From: Jeotgalicoccus psychrophilus DSM 19085
GTDB lineage: Bacteria; Bacillota; Bacilli; Staphylococcales; Salinicoccaceae
Reading direction: 5' to 3'
Assembly: GCF_000425845.1 (NCBI RefSeq)
Contig: NZ_KE384464.1
Location: 209,005-273,004, forward strand
Length of the DNA: 64,000 nt
Shown: piece after piece, positions 25,312-33,937 of the stretch
Layout of the letters: the number at the start of each line of letters is the position of its first letter
Numbering within the stretch: position 1 is the stretch's first letter
The notes under the pieces: generated by a model
Database searches by the model: none
Seen by the model: the letters and a program-made list of their open reading frames with translations, nothing else
Told to the model about the DNA's origin: nothing
Translations under genes and position numbers: made by a program

Positions 25312-26169
25312 ATGGTTTCTGAATTTTTAAATGTTAAATTATATATTACACAGCATATGAATGAACGTCTCGGTAAAAGAGAAGGTGTTACATTCGGTAA
25401 AATATCCAGCGCGGTTAACAGTATGAATATGAAGGAATACGAACGGCCGATATTTTGCGATCTCGGCGGAGCGGTCGGAAATTCTGTAAATACAAAGGGG
25501 CCGCAAAATCCTCATATTATGAGCATGAATCACCTGCGCTATAAATTTGCGACACTCAATGTGAATGACCTTCATAATATTGGCGGTACGAGTAAAGCGA
25601 TGAGAACATCGTATTTTCCATGGATCAGCACAAATATAGTACAGAAATATACGAATGAACCATTTTACGGGCAGCCGTACAGAATATTTAATATGAACAG
25701 AATGAAAATTGCAGTAGTAGGCGGATATGGTGGGCCGGGAGAAGATAAAACAGAGCAGATTTCAGTGGTGAATCTGCAGGCATCATTAAAAAAATGGCTG
25801 CGATATATGCACAGTATAGAAAATCCGGACTATGTTATCGTCTTTGTGTCCGACTTTACAGACGACTCAGCATGCATTGAAGAATTAAAAAACAGTCTGG
25901 AAGGAGTCGGGATTGTAATTACCGGTTCAGCTTACGAAGCGAATTATGATGAACAGACACCGGCATTCAGCACAACCCGGGTACACGGGGAGAAAGTTCC
26001 CTTGTATCATCACGTGCATAACGGACATATAATGGAACTCGATATCCGGTTTAAAACGAGAGTTAATACATTTGAGTACCTCGGTCACAGCATAGCTGTA
26101 AGAGATAAAGAATTCTCCAAAGTCGCTGAGGACATTGAATATCTAGATCTTGTTTACAGATACTTGTGA
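25312..26169 (+). CDS. Degenerate 5'-nucleotidase/metallophosphatase-like protein
   Basis: A 285-residue cytosolic protein. Its layout resembles the catalytic domain of 5'-nucleotidase/2',3'-cyclic phosphodiesterase enzymes, but metal-binding motifs look lost: FCDLGGAVG stands where DxGD is expected and LNVNDLHN where GNHE is expected, while MSMNHLRYKFATLN keeps the usual context. It is likely to be a non-catalytic relative or to have a changed active site. Cotranscribed behind ktrB by spacing. This is my reading of a weak likeness; the gene could be an unrelated orphan. Confidence 0.5.
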   Translation: MVSEFLNVKLYITQHMNERLGKREGVTFGKISSAVNSMNMKEYERPIFCDLGGAVGNSVNTKGPQNPHIMSMNHLRYKFATLNVNDLHNIGGTSKAMRTSYFPWISTNIVQKYTNEPFYGQPYRIFNMNRMKIAVVGGYGGPGEDKTEQISVVNLQASLKKWLRYMHSIENPDYVIVFVSDFTDDSACIEELKNSLEGVGIVITGSAYEANYDEQTPAFSTTRVHGEKVPLYHHVHNGHIMELDIRFKTRVNTFEYLGHSIAVRDKEFSKVAEDIEYLDLVYRYL

Positions 26170-26177
26170 AATTGATT

Positions 26178-26203
26178 GACCCGCCTATTCGCGGGTTTTT
26201 TTA
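26178..26203 (+). terminator. Terminator after the ktrB operon
   Basis: ACCCGC (26179-26184) pairs with GCGGGT (26191-26196), followed by seven T. Confidence 0.85.
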
Positions 26204-26206
26204 ATT

Positions 26207-26346
26207 GGAGCTGGCATGATTGTGTCTCATGTGTATCCGGGATCTTTGGGACTGGCATGATCGGGTCTCATGTGTATCCGGAATCTCCGGGACTGGCGTG
26301 ACCGTGTCTCATGTGTATCCAGACCCGCCGGGACTGGCATGATCGG
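26207..26346. repeat. 41-bp tandem repeat, three units and a partial fourth
   Basis: The core CTGGCATGA or a one- or two-base variant recurs at 26211, 26252, 26293 and 26334, exactly 41 bases apart. Each full unit also contains TCTCATGTGTATCC. Units differ by about ten bases, so the array is not recent. It lies between two terminators, has stops in all relevant frames and is probably non-coding; it is a candidate VNTR locus. Confidence 0.92.
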
Positions 26347-26380
26347 AGGACAACTGTTTATTCCGGATAAACACAACACA

Positions 26381-26412
26381 AAAAAGCCATCTGCAGCTGC
26401 AGATGGCTTTAA
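26381..26412 (-). terminator. Terminator of the first LCP gene
   Basis: Perfect 28-base palindrome 26383-26410 (arms AAAGCCATCTGCAG), with a T run on the minus strand. Confidence 0.85.
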
Positions 26413-26420
26413 TAATAAAA

Positions 26421-27500
26421 TTATTCGATTCCGAAACCGTCACCGTACTGGTTTTGTGCGCCTTCTTCAGTGTAAGCCGGCGGATTATCGAGTGTAAAGT
26501 TCTCGAGTAAATCTGTGCTGACTTCCTGTACCGGCTGGATTTGTTCACCAAGTCTGATGCTGATTAGATCATTGGCTGTTGATGGATCAAGTCCGAGTAT
26601 ATCGCGAATGGTATTGGATAATGCGAAGAGATGTTCTTCGTCCGGCCATGCGTAGTATATACCGTTAGACTGAGCTGTAAATCCTGTACCCTGCAGCTGT
26701 GATGATTCAAATGTTACGTCATTGAATAAATAATATGATGCGAGCGAGCGGATATCACCTGTCGCAAAGTTATGGCTGGTATTGCTTGTAAAGATGTTAA
26801 TCAAATCGTCAACTTGTGACAGTGTACTGAATGATTGAGCCTGTTTAAACACTGCTTCAATAAGGTCCATCTGTCGTACACCGCGACCTAAATCTGAGTC
26901 GATACTTCTGTTGCGAATAACTGCAAGTGCCTGTTCACCGCTTAAGTGCTGAACTCCCGGCTGAAGGCCGTTCATTTCATAAGGTACATCGAATTCAACA
27001 CCGCCGATTGCATCGACTATTTCTACAACTGCGTTCATATCAACGCGGACGAATTGGTCGACCGGTACGTTTAATAATGATTCGACTGCATTCATTGCAC
27101 CGACAGGTCCGTTAAATGCGTGAGCGTGGTTAATCTTATCGAAGTAATTCATCGAATCGATATACGCCAGCGTATCACGCGGAATGTTTACCATTTTAAC
27201 GTCGTCATTATCGCGGTCAAATGTTGCTAAAATCATACTGTCCGAACGGAAGTGCTCAGCGTTAATCTCACCGTCCTGTGTTCTTTCAGCATCGGCATCG
27301 ATACCGAGGATGAGTACAGTAAAGTTATCGTTCGATGCATCGACATCGTCGACGCGGAGTTCAGAACGGTCGCGGTCAATTTCCTCATAAGAATCTGATA
27401 TCCCGCTGTTAAAAGCATTAAATAGGTAAAGAATATAGATGACTGCTGCGAGGAGCACGACACCTAAAATGATAAAGATAGTCCATAGAATTTTTTTCAT
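26421..27500 (-). CDS. LytR-CpsA-Psr (LCP) family glycopolymer ligase, copy 1
   Basis: A 359-residue protein: short cytosolic start, one membrane helix (about residues 4-26), then the extracellular LCP domain with its conserved stretches SDSMILATFD, IPRDTLAYI, KINHAHAFNGP and the Arg-rich RNRSIDSDLGRGVRQ. LCP enzymes transfer lipid-linked teichoic acid or capsule chains onto peptidoglycan. ATG 27500 is preferred over the GTG at 27512, which lies in the ribosome binding region AAGTGGG. It is transcribed alone and is a paralogue of the LCP gene at 34.4-35.8 kb. Confidence 0.92.
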   Translation of the reverse strand: MKKILWTIFIILGVVLLAAVIYILYLFNAFNSGISDSYEEIDRDRSELRVDDVDASNDNFTVLILGIDADAERTQDGEINAEHFRSDSMILATFDRDNDDVKMVNIPRDTLAYIDSMNYFDKINHAHAFNGPVGAMNAVESLLNVPVDQFVRVDMNAVVEIVDAIGGVEFDVPYEMNGLQPGVQHLSGEQALAVIRNRSIDSDLGRGVRQMDLIEAVFKQAQSFSTLSQVDDLINIFTSNTSHNFATGDIRSLASYYLFNDVTFESSQLQGTGFTAQSNGIYYAWPDEEHLFALSNTIRDILGLDPSTANDLISIRLGEQIQPVQEVSTDLLENFTLDNPPAYTEEGAQNQYGDGFGIE

Positions 27501-27578
27501 ACTAATACCCACTTTGGAAGATTTTCAATGTTAATGTAAATATATATTTAATTCACTGCGGTTGTCAATGAAAGGTAT

Positions 27579-27618
27579 TAAAAAAGGCAAATGGTCAAAG
27601 CCATTTGCCTTTTTAAAA
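27579..27618. terminator. Terminator of the DUF2187 gene
   Basis: AAAAAGGCAAATGG (27581-27594) pairs with CCATTTGCCTTTTT (27601-27614) around a six-base loop; T runs on both strands. Confidence 0.85.
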
Positions 27619-27620
27619 TA

Positions 27621-27833
27621 TTAATCTGTCGAATCATCAATAATTTTGTATCTTTTATGATTAACTACAGTTTTTTCGAACATTTCATGCTCGTCAAAAT
27701 TATCATTAATAGTAAGATCAACAATGACGGAATTATCATTAATCTTTTCAACTTTACCAATCATGTCATCAAATGAAACAATGTTACCTACTTTAACATC
27801 TAATTCTTCTTTTTCTTTCTTCTTAGCGTCCAT
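27621..27833 (-). CDS. DUF2187 (YkvS-like) small protein
   Basis: A 70-residue protein with a Lys/Glu-rich start followed by a small beta-barrel-like stretch, VKVGNIVSFDDMIGKVEKI, and a C-terminal KRYKIID. This fits the short KOW-like DUF2187 family of Bacillus YkvS, whose function is unknown. It lies behind the sigma-factor gene on the same strand with a 42-base gap, so the two may be cotranscribed. Confidence 0.75.
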   Translation of the reverse strand: MDAKKKEKEELDVKVGNIVSFDDMIGKVEKINDNSVIVDLTINDNFDEHEMFEKTVVNHKRYKIIDDSTD

Positions 27834-27875
27834 GTAAATTCCTCCACTACAATAGTGATAATGACTGACATTATA

Positions 27876-28376
27876 CTATATATACAGAGAATTACAAGTA
27901 TTTACCCTTAATGCGAAAAGCTCCCCCTCGAGCTTAGCTCTCGCATTTCTTCTTACATTTTTCGCAGTTGAGACACTGACGCCGAGTATTTCAGCAGTTT
28001 CCTTTAGAGAATATCCTGACAAAGCGAGTGTAAACCACCGGTATTCACGTGTATTCAGTATTTTGGCAGCTGTATTTTCAAGATTATAAGAATCCCCTGA
28101 AGCAGGTGTTTCAAGAATGTTATTTTCAACCGGTGTATAGCGTTCCTGATAACGTGACACTTTTCTGATCTCGTCAATCAGCCGCTGGCGTATGAGCGTA
28201 TAGACAAACTGTGATTCACTGCATGCAGTTTTACTCATATCAAATTTATTAAGCGCTTCAAAAACAGCAATGCGGCCAATCTGCATATATTCATCTTTAT
28301 CATATAAAATATTCAGCTGCTGCACGATACTGTGAATCATCGGTTCGTAGGAAGTAATTTTATCGTTTACTGTCAT
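27876..28376 (-). CDS. Sigma-70 family factor, SigH/ComX type
   Basis: A 166-residue sigma factor containing only regions 2 and 4. Region 2 is at about residues 8-75 (EYMQIGRIAVFEALNKFD, then RQRLIDEIRKVSRYQERY) and region 4 at about 112-156 with the helix-turn-helix SLKETAEILGVSVSTAKNVRR. No anti-sigma gene or membrane anchor is nearby. The size and its position back to back with a ComK homologue suggest the competence-linked SigH/ComX group, but the sequence alone does not prove that assignment. Confidence 0.8.
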   Translation of the reverse strand: MTVNDKITSYEPMIHSIVQQLNILYDKDEYMQIGRIAVFEALNKFDMSKTACSESQFVYTLIRQRLIDEIRKVSRYQERYTPVENNILETPASGDSYNLENTAAKILNTREYRWFTLALSGYSLKETAEILGVSVSTAKNVRRNARAKLEGELFALRVNTCNSLYI

Positions 28377-28391
28377 TTAAGCAGTCCTTAA

Positions 28392-28405
28392 ATGAATCGA
28401 TTCAT
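28392..28405. promoter_or_regulatory. 14-bp palindrome between the sigma-factor and comK genes
   Basis: ATGAATCGATTCAT is a perfect palindrome 16 bases upstream of the sigma-factor start, in the shared 217-base control region. No regulator family is recognised. TATAAT at 28552-28557 may be the -10 of comK, with no clear -35. Confidence 0.4.
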
Positions 28406-28593
28406 ATTTTTTATTTCCGGATGTCTATAATATATGAAACATTATGCAGATGATAAAACGCAGAAAGAACTAAAATTGTAAGCTTAATACAACTTAAATG
28501 CTATTTTTGTTAACAATAGTTATATTTATATTAAATAAGTTAACTTAAGGTTATAATTAAGAGGCTTTATTAAATTGATGATGGGGTGAGAAT

Positions 28594-29082
28594 ATGCTGA
28601 CTGTCCCTGAGCTGTCTCCGCAGGTGCTCTATATTGAACCGGTAGCAGAGCCTGGATACTTATGCCGTGCTGTTCATACTGATGGTGTAATATACTGTAG
28701 TAAGACTTCGGAGAAATGGATTGATGATACACTGGTATACTTTTATTCAAGCAGTATTAAAGTGAAACGTCAGAACGTGAAACTGATACATAATGTCCAC
28801 CGCCTGCAGCCGATTATTATCGACGAGAAATATCAGTTTGTATTTTTTCCGCTGCACAGCTGCAAATACAAAAATCCATTCTTTGTGAACCTGCACCAGC
28901 TGATTGATTTTAAAATGGTGAACGGCAAACTGGTCATTATATTTATAGACGGCCGGGAAGTGGAAACGGACTACGATTATAACTTTGCAAAAAAACAGTA
29001 TGAAAAGACGCTGTTTATACTCGACAGATCTGTAAAAAATCAAAAAGCGCTCAGAAGGTACTTTAAAGATAGGGAGGGATAA
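28594..29082 (+). CDS. comK: ComK-family competence transcription factor
   Basis: A 162-residue protein. From about residue 60 to 145 it follows Bacillus ComK: a His-x-x-x-Pro-Ile-(Ile/Met)-(Ile/Val)-Asp start, FVFFPLHS and a region of NGK and similar spacing through DYDYNFAKKQYEKT. It is shorter than the 192-residue Bacillus protein, mainly at the C-terminus. ComK binds AT-boxes and activates DNA-uptake genes. GGGGTGAG precedes the ATG. The metalloprotease gene starts three bases after its stop, so the two are an operon. Confidence 0.78.
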   Translation: MLTVPELSPQVLYIEPVAEPGYLCRAVHTDGVIYCSKTSEKWIDDTLVYFYSSSIKVKRQNVKLIHNVHRLQPIIIDEKYQFVFFPLHSCKYKNPFFVNLHQLIDFKMVNGKLVIIFIDGREVETDYDYNFAKKQYEKTLFILDRSVKNQKALRRYFKDREG

Positions 29083-29084
29083 GA

Positions 29085-30605
29085 ATGGCGATACTCGCAG
29101 CCGGCGGTATTTATAAAAATCAAAAACAGAATCTCACCGGCGGCGTATTTTTATCTGCCCTCGCAGCACAGCATACATACAGCGATGTGTATCTGCATAC
29201 TAATTTCAGCTCAGAAGAAACTGCACTGACTGCCGAATTAAAAGAAACGTTGCGTAAAAGCGGAGTCACTCATTCAAGTGCACAGGCAGTATCAGCGCCG
29301 TACGGTATCGTCAGCGCTGATGAGTTTATCGTTAACTCTAATGTGTATGAAACATTTAACCCGAAAGCAAAGTATTTACAGCAGCTTGATAAAATTATCT
29401 TAACGACAGATATCGGTGAACGGGATTTCAGGTATATATTAAACTTTGCGCGTAAACGAAAGCTCGAGACAATTGTGTTTAGCTGCGGTGAATATATACC
29501 TCAAGTCAATGATGAAGATTTAATTATTCTTGATGACAGCGGTATACCTAATTATCATCATTATTTAAATGAGATAAAGTCAATTCTTACAGAACGTGAG
29601 TTTATCAGCAGTACACCAGCAAAAAATCGTCAAATACCTGAAACAGGTCTGCGCAAATCGGGGAAGATGTTTATCCAGTTGTTATTACTCGCTTTAGTAC
29701 TGATATTGTTATTTACCGGCGGTTTTAAACTGCTGGAATCAATCAGCACAGACAGTGAAACCTTTAAAGCAGAGGTCGACTGGTCAAAAGAAGTTGTGCA
29801 CGATGACTGCAGTACAGTTGAAACATGTGCGGATCTCGGTGACCGTTATTTGTCAGACCTCAGGGAATATGTTGACCTGCAGGATGAACCGCATATATTT
29901 TTTGAAAACAGAACACGGACAACATTTATCAATTATGAAATAGAAGACTTTGAAATTACCGGCAGTGATGTAAAAAATCCGCTGCCGTTCGGTGATGAAG
30001 AAACATTTAAATCAATGTGGAATGTCTTTCAGCAAGTATTCCCGAAACGTTATATAGAGGACATTAATGAATATCGCCTGTTCTCGGATGGTGAAGGAAA
30101 CACTGCAGCTTATGTGACGATTAAAGAGGATGGTACGGTGCTGGCGATGGATGTGAGAGACAATACCCACAAAGCGACGCAGTACCGCAATCTGATACAT
30201 GAATTTGGACATATCTATTCATTGCCGATTGAAGACTTTGACGAGGCATGCAGCAGTACAGATATATCATGTATTAAAGAGGATACAATTATTGCTAACC
30301 ATGCAGACCGGTTCTGGTCGCAGTACGATGAATCATGGCTTGAAAACTCCGATAAAAGCCGCTTCCAGCTCGAAGGTTTTTACAATAATAATGTAACGGA
30401 TTTTTATGTTCCGTATCAGGCAACGAATGTTAAAGAAGACTATGCAATTACATTTATGAAATTTATCACGGAGAAAATTCCCTCAAACAGTTCTCAACTG
30501 CGCGATGTTAAAGTACAATCAATGTATGAAGACGCTGAACTCGTCGCGTTGAGAGTGGACATATTAAAATCATTTGTCCAGTTGGAGAAGGAGAGAGCAA
30601 CTTGA
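29085..30605 (+). CDS. Membrane-anchored HExxH metalloprotease of unknown role
   Basis: A 506-residue protein in three parts: a cytosolic alpha/beta domain (1-185) starting with a degenerate nucleotide-loop-like GGIYKNQKQNLTGG, one membrane helix (about 196-212, positive residues before it, so the C-terminus is outside), and an extracellular gluzincin-like domain. HEFGH (372-376) gives two zinc ligands and the catalytic Glu; Glu451 in ATNVKEDYAITF is the probable third ligand. Cys242, Cys248, Cys389 and Cys396 could form disulfides. I recognise no named family for the whole protein. It sits in the comK operon. Confidence 0.75.
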   Translation: MAILAAGGIYKNQKQNLTGGVFLSALAAQHTYSDVYLHTNFSSEETALTAELKETLRKSGVTHSSAQAVSAPYGIVSADEFIVNSNVYETFNPKAKYLQQLDKIILTTDIGERDFRYILNFARKRKLETIVFSCGEYIPQVNDEDLIILDDSGIPNYHHYLNEIKSILTEREFISSTPAKNRQIPETGLRKSGKMFIQLLLLALVLILLFTGGFKLLESISTDSETFKAEVDWSKEVVHDDCSTVETCADLGDRYLSDLREYVDLQDEPHIFFENRTRTTFINYEIEDFEITGSDVKNPLPFGDEETFKSMWNVFQQVFPKRYIEDINEYRLFSDGEGNTAAYVTIKEDGTVLAMDVRDNTHKATQYRNLIHEFGHIYSLPIEDFDEACSSTDISCIKEDTIIANHADRFWSQYDESWLENSDKSRFQLEGFYNNNVTDFYVPYQATNVKEDYAITFMKFITEKIPSNSSQLRDVKVQSMYEDAELVALRVDILKSFVQLEKERAT

Positions 30606-31408
30606 AACTAAAAGTTAAAGTGAGAGATTTTGAAAGCGGCATTTCAATTATTAAAATAGATGTACCTGCCGAATCCACAGTCGATCTGCTGCTTGGAAAA
30701 CTGGTGCAGGAAGATCTGATATTTGAATCGTACTTACCAGGCATCAAGACGACGGGGTATACATATGGGGAATTTCACAAATTAAAAACATCCAGCCTGT
30801 TTCACGGCAAGGAAAAAGCGATACTGACATCTGACAAAGTAGAGATTACAGTAACGCAGAAAAAGTCGGAAGAGGGTCAAAAAGCAGGGCAGGTGCTGCT
30901 CGACTACTCGCAGCTCGTCAATGTAGTTGATAAATTCAAGGAACTGGAGAACAGTACAAATGTAGAATACGGCACTGTATTTTTTGTTCAGCAGGAAAAA
31001 CACCAGTATTTAATCAGATATGAAGAACACGGTTTTGAATTTTATCATTTTAAACTGCAGTATGACAATGCGTTTAAAGATGAAGACAGATTCCCCTTCC
31101 TGATACTTGAATTAAAAACAAAACAGGAGCTGACGGCAAGTGAACTGAAATGGATACGGACAATTATGTTCCCGTCAAAAGAACGCAAAAATCCGATTAT
31201 CCATATGGAAGTATCTAAGCTGAACCAGGACATCGTAGATGAGCTGGCCACTCTGGTACACAGAGTTATGGTGATTATCGGAAAGTTCCAGGTGAGTAAG
31301 AAGTCACTGGAATCAGCAGATAAACTGCCATCATATGTGCAGCTGAATGAGAAAAACTCTATCGGCTTTGTGGAGATTGAGCAGCTGAAGCGGATAGTGG
31401 AGGCGTAG
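30602..31408 (+). CDS. Cytosolic protein of unknown function, partner of the metalloprotease
   Basis: A 268-residue soluble protein. The first 85 residues (beta-rich, MKLKVKVRDF to VEITV) could be a ubiquitin-like fold; the rest is mixed alpha/beta with a charged C-terminal third. No motif gives a function. The TTG start overlaps the stop of the metalloprotease gene (TTGA) behind GGAGAAGGAGAG, so translation is coupled and a joint role is likely. It ends the comK operon. Confidence 0.65.
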   Translation: MKLKVKVRDFESGISIIKIDVPAESTVDLLLGKLVQEDLIFESYLPGIKTTGYTYGEFHKLKTSSLFHGKEKAILTSDKVEITVTQKKSEEGQKAGQVLLDYSQLVNVVDKFKELENSTNVEYGTVFFVQQEKHQYLIRYEEHGFEFYHFKLQYDNAFKDEDRFPFLILELKTKQELTASELKWIRTIMFPSKERKNPIIHMEVSKLNQDIVDELATLVHRVMVIIGKFQVSKKSLESADKLPSYVQLNEKNSIGFVEIEQLKRIVEA

Positions 31409-31486
31409 AAATCAGAATATAATAACTAGTAAGTGAGCCGAATAATTCAGCTACTTATTTATTTTGGGAAGTAATGAGGTATTGTA

Positions 31487-33460
31487 ATGAAAATAGAACG
31501 GAAATTCAGACCAGAGATAGAAGGTTTGAGAGCAGTAGCAGCATTGCTGGTAGCAGTGTATCATATTTGGATGATGCGTGTTTCCGGCGGCGTAGATGTA
31601 TTCTTTGTAGTATCAGGTTTTTTAATCACAACTTCATTACTTTCAAGGTATGCAAGAGACGGATATATTAATTTCTTTAGTTTTATATTTGGTTTGTTAA
31701 AAAGATTATTACCAAATGCATTGCTTGTACTAACTGTTGTTTTAATAGCAAGTTATTTTATAATGCCAGAGTATAGACATGCTGGAATAATTAAAGAAAT
31801 ATTCGCATCGATATTTTATTTTGAGAACTGGCAACTGGCTATTTCCGGAACAGATTACTTAAATCAGGGAAATGAAAAAAGTCCGGTCCAGCATTTTTGG
31901 GCAATGTCTATCCAAGGTCAGTTTTATGTTATCTGGTTTTTAGTTATAAGTTTAGCTATTTTAATTCACAAGAAATTTAAAATCGAGTTCAAAAAATCAT
32001 TTCTTGGGCTATTATTAATTTTAATAGCGATATCATTTATCTTTTCTGTATATTTGACCGGTATAAATCAGCCACTGGCTTATTTTGATACACGTACTAG
32101 AGTATGGGAGTTTGGACTAGGCGGACTACTATTACTTATTATATATAGAATAAAATTACCGAAATTTTTAAGCACAATAATGGGCTGGTCAGGTTTAGTT
32201 ATATTGTTGAGTACAGGTATGCTATTAGACGTGGAAAACAGTTTCCCAGGTTACATTGCCTTACTACCTGTAATGGCAGCAGTTTTCATATTGGTAGCAG
32301 GAGAAAATACATCGAAACTTGGTGTAGAGAAGTTCCTCGGTAGTAAATTTATGGTTTGGCTAGGTGGATTAAGCTACGGACTATATTTATGGCACTGGCC
32401 ATTACTGAGCTTTTACTATGTAATTTTTGATACAACAGATGTGAGTATTCTGCATGGAATTCTGATTATCTTTATTTCGTTAGTATTGAGTTATTTAGCA
32501 AATCGATTTTTAGAAAAACCTATTAATCAATTGATTGGAAAAAATAATTTTACTTTTAAAAAATTCTTGCCGATTATACTCCAATTGGGAATAGTCATCA
32601 TTTTACTGGGTGTCTGGTTTATAGGAAGTGAACTGAAAAGTTCACAGCAGGAGAATCTTGCTGGAAATAGTGAACACCCTGGAGTACTTGCAGAAGAAAT
32701 ATCGTTTTCGCCAGAAGGTACAGAACCTATACCGGCTCTCGAAAATGCTAAAGACGATAGAGCAGATGCATATGCTGATGGATGTCAGATTTCACCTGGA
32801 GATTCCGAAGTGAAAATTTGTGAGTATGGAAATACTGATGATTATGACTATACAATTGCGTTAGTGGGAGGATCCAAGTCTACACATTGGCTTCCGAGTC
32901 TGCAGGAACTTGGGGATAATTACAGGATACTGAATGTAACGAAGAGCGGTTGCAGATTTTCGTTAGATAATAATGAAAGTATCGCTGATGATTGTTATGA
33001 GTGGAATACTAAAGTAGTGGATGAGCTTGCAGAGTATAATCCAGATGTAGTGGTGGCATTAGCAGATGTTGCTCGTCCCGCTTATGAGGAAGTGCCTGAA
33101 GGATTTATAGAGCAATTTGAAAAGCTTAATAACTATGACATTCCAATATTGGCTATTAGAGATACACCCTATTTTGCCAAGGATGTTGTTGAATGCCTGA
33201 GTCAAGACAACGGAATTAACGAATGTAGCATAGAAAAATCTAAAACGATATCTCCAACTCCGGCATGGGAGAAATTATCAAACCCACCGGAAAATGTGAT
33301 GTATGTAGACTACACAGATTATATATGTGATGAAGAAAAGTGTCCTCCTGTGGTAGGGAATATTGTTGCATATCTTGATAAAAGCCATATGACAGCGACT
33401 TTCAATAAAACCTTTTCACCAATTATTCGCAAAGATCTAGAAAAAATATTATTAAATTAA
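31487..33460 (+). CDS. OatA-type acyltransferase with SGNH domain
   Basis: A 657-residue protein: an acyltransferase-3 membrane domain of about ten helices (1-385; RPEIEGLRAVAAL start, VYHIW with the catalytic His) and an extracellular SGNH esterase-like domain (about 430-657) with GGSKSTHW near the nucleophile and LDKSHMT as the Asp/His pair. This is the layout of OatA, which O-acetylates MurNAc and blocks lysozyme, and of other surface-polymer acetylases. It opens the polymer island, so the polymer could be the substrate. TGAGGTA precedes the ATG. Confidence 0.88.
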   Translation: MKIERKFRPEIEGLRAVAALLVAVYHIWMMRVSGGVDVFFVVSGFLITTSLLSRYARDGYINFFSFIFGLLKRLLPNALLVLTVVLIASYFIMPEYRHAGIIKEIFASIFYFENWQLAISGTDYLNQGNEKSPVQHFWAMSIQGQFYVIWFLVISLAILIHKKFKIEFKKSFLGLLLILIAISFIFSVYLTGINQPLAYFDTRTRVWEFGLGGLLLLIIYRIKLPKFLSTIMGWSGLVILLSTGMLLDVENSFPGYIALLPVMAAVFILVAGENTSKLGVEKFLGSKFMVWLGGLSYGLYLWHWPLLSFYYVIFDTTDVSILHGILIIFISLVLSYLANRFLEKPINQLIGKNNFTFKKFLPIILQLGIVIILLGVWFIGSELKSSQQENLAGNSEHPGVLAEEISFSPEGTEPIPALENAKDDRADAYADGCQISPGDSEVKICEYGNTDDYDYTIALVGGSKSTHWLPSLQELGDNYRILNVTKSGCRFSLDNNESIADDCYEWNTKVVDELAEYNPDVVVALADVARPAYEEVPEGFIEQFEKLNNYDIPILAIRDTPYFAKDVVECLSQDNGINECSIEKSKTISPTPAWEKLSNPPENVMYVDYTDYICDEEKCPPVVGNIVAYLDKSHMTATFNKTFSPIIRKDLEKILLN

Positions 33461-33464
33461 AATT

Positions 33465-33503
33465 AAAGCCATGCCAACTTTTATAAGTTGGCATGGCTTT
33501 TTA
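33465..33503. terminator. Bidirectional terminator
   Basis: Sixteen-base stem AAAGCCATGCCAACTT/AAGTTGGCATGGCTTT around a TTAT loop, with A and T runs, between the acyltransferase and the convergent GNAT gene. Confidence 0.88.
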
Positions 33504-33929
33504 TTATAGTTCTTTTTCCATATATTTATGTGGAATGCCTGCATCATCAAATTCATCAGAAGAAACGTGGTAGCCAAGTTTCTCATAGAATTTAATTGCG
33601 TGTACCTGTGCACCGAGCTTTGCACGTGTGTAACCATTCTCCTCAGCATGAATATGAACGAAGTTCATCAGCGCCTGACCGAGGTGCAGTCCTCTGGCAA
33701 TTTTCCTTACAGCCATGCGTTCAACCTTGATTAAGCCTTCGCCGACATCACGGTATCTGACTGTGCCGATTGGACGGTCATCAAGAGTAAGAAGAATATT
33801 TACCGCCTCTCTTTCGTATTCATCCACTTCTTCTTCAGGCGGTACGTTCTGTTCTTCTACAAAAACTTCTTTTCTAATTTCGAGACATTGATTGTAGTAC
33901 TTTTGATCATCAGTTATTTTAAGTTCCAA
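33504..33929 (-). CDS. GNAT-family N-acetyltransferase
   Basis: A 141-residue GNAT protein with the acetyl-CoA-binding segment VERMAVRKIARGLHLGQAL and a C-terminal NG-x-x-RAKLGAQVHAIKFYEKLGY typical of the ElaA/PhnO-like group. The substrate is unknown. The start is uncertain: TTG 33929 begins the conserved domain and follows AGGTGATG after the upstream stop; an ATG at 33977 would overlap the DUF2538 gene by 40 bases. Confidence 0.82.
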   Translation of the reverse strand: MELKITDDQKYYNQCLEIRKEVFVEEQNVPPEEEVDEYEREAVNILLTLDDRPIGTVRYRDVGEGLIKVERMAVRKIARGLHLGQALMNFVHIHAEENGYTRAKLGAQVHAIKFYEKLGYHVSSDEFDDAGIPHKYMEKEL

Positions 33930-33937
33930 TTCATCAC

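Noticed and set aside
26207..26346. CRISPR array or coding repeat
   Set aside because: The 41-base period has no constant repeat and variable spacer structure; the whole unit repeats with scattered differences, and stops occur in the frames.
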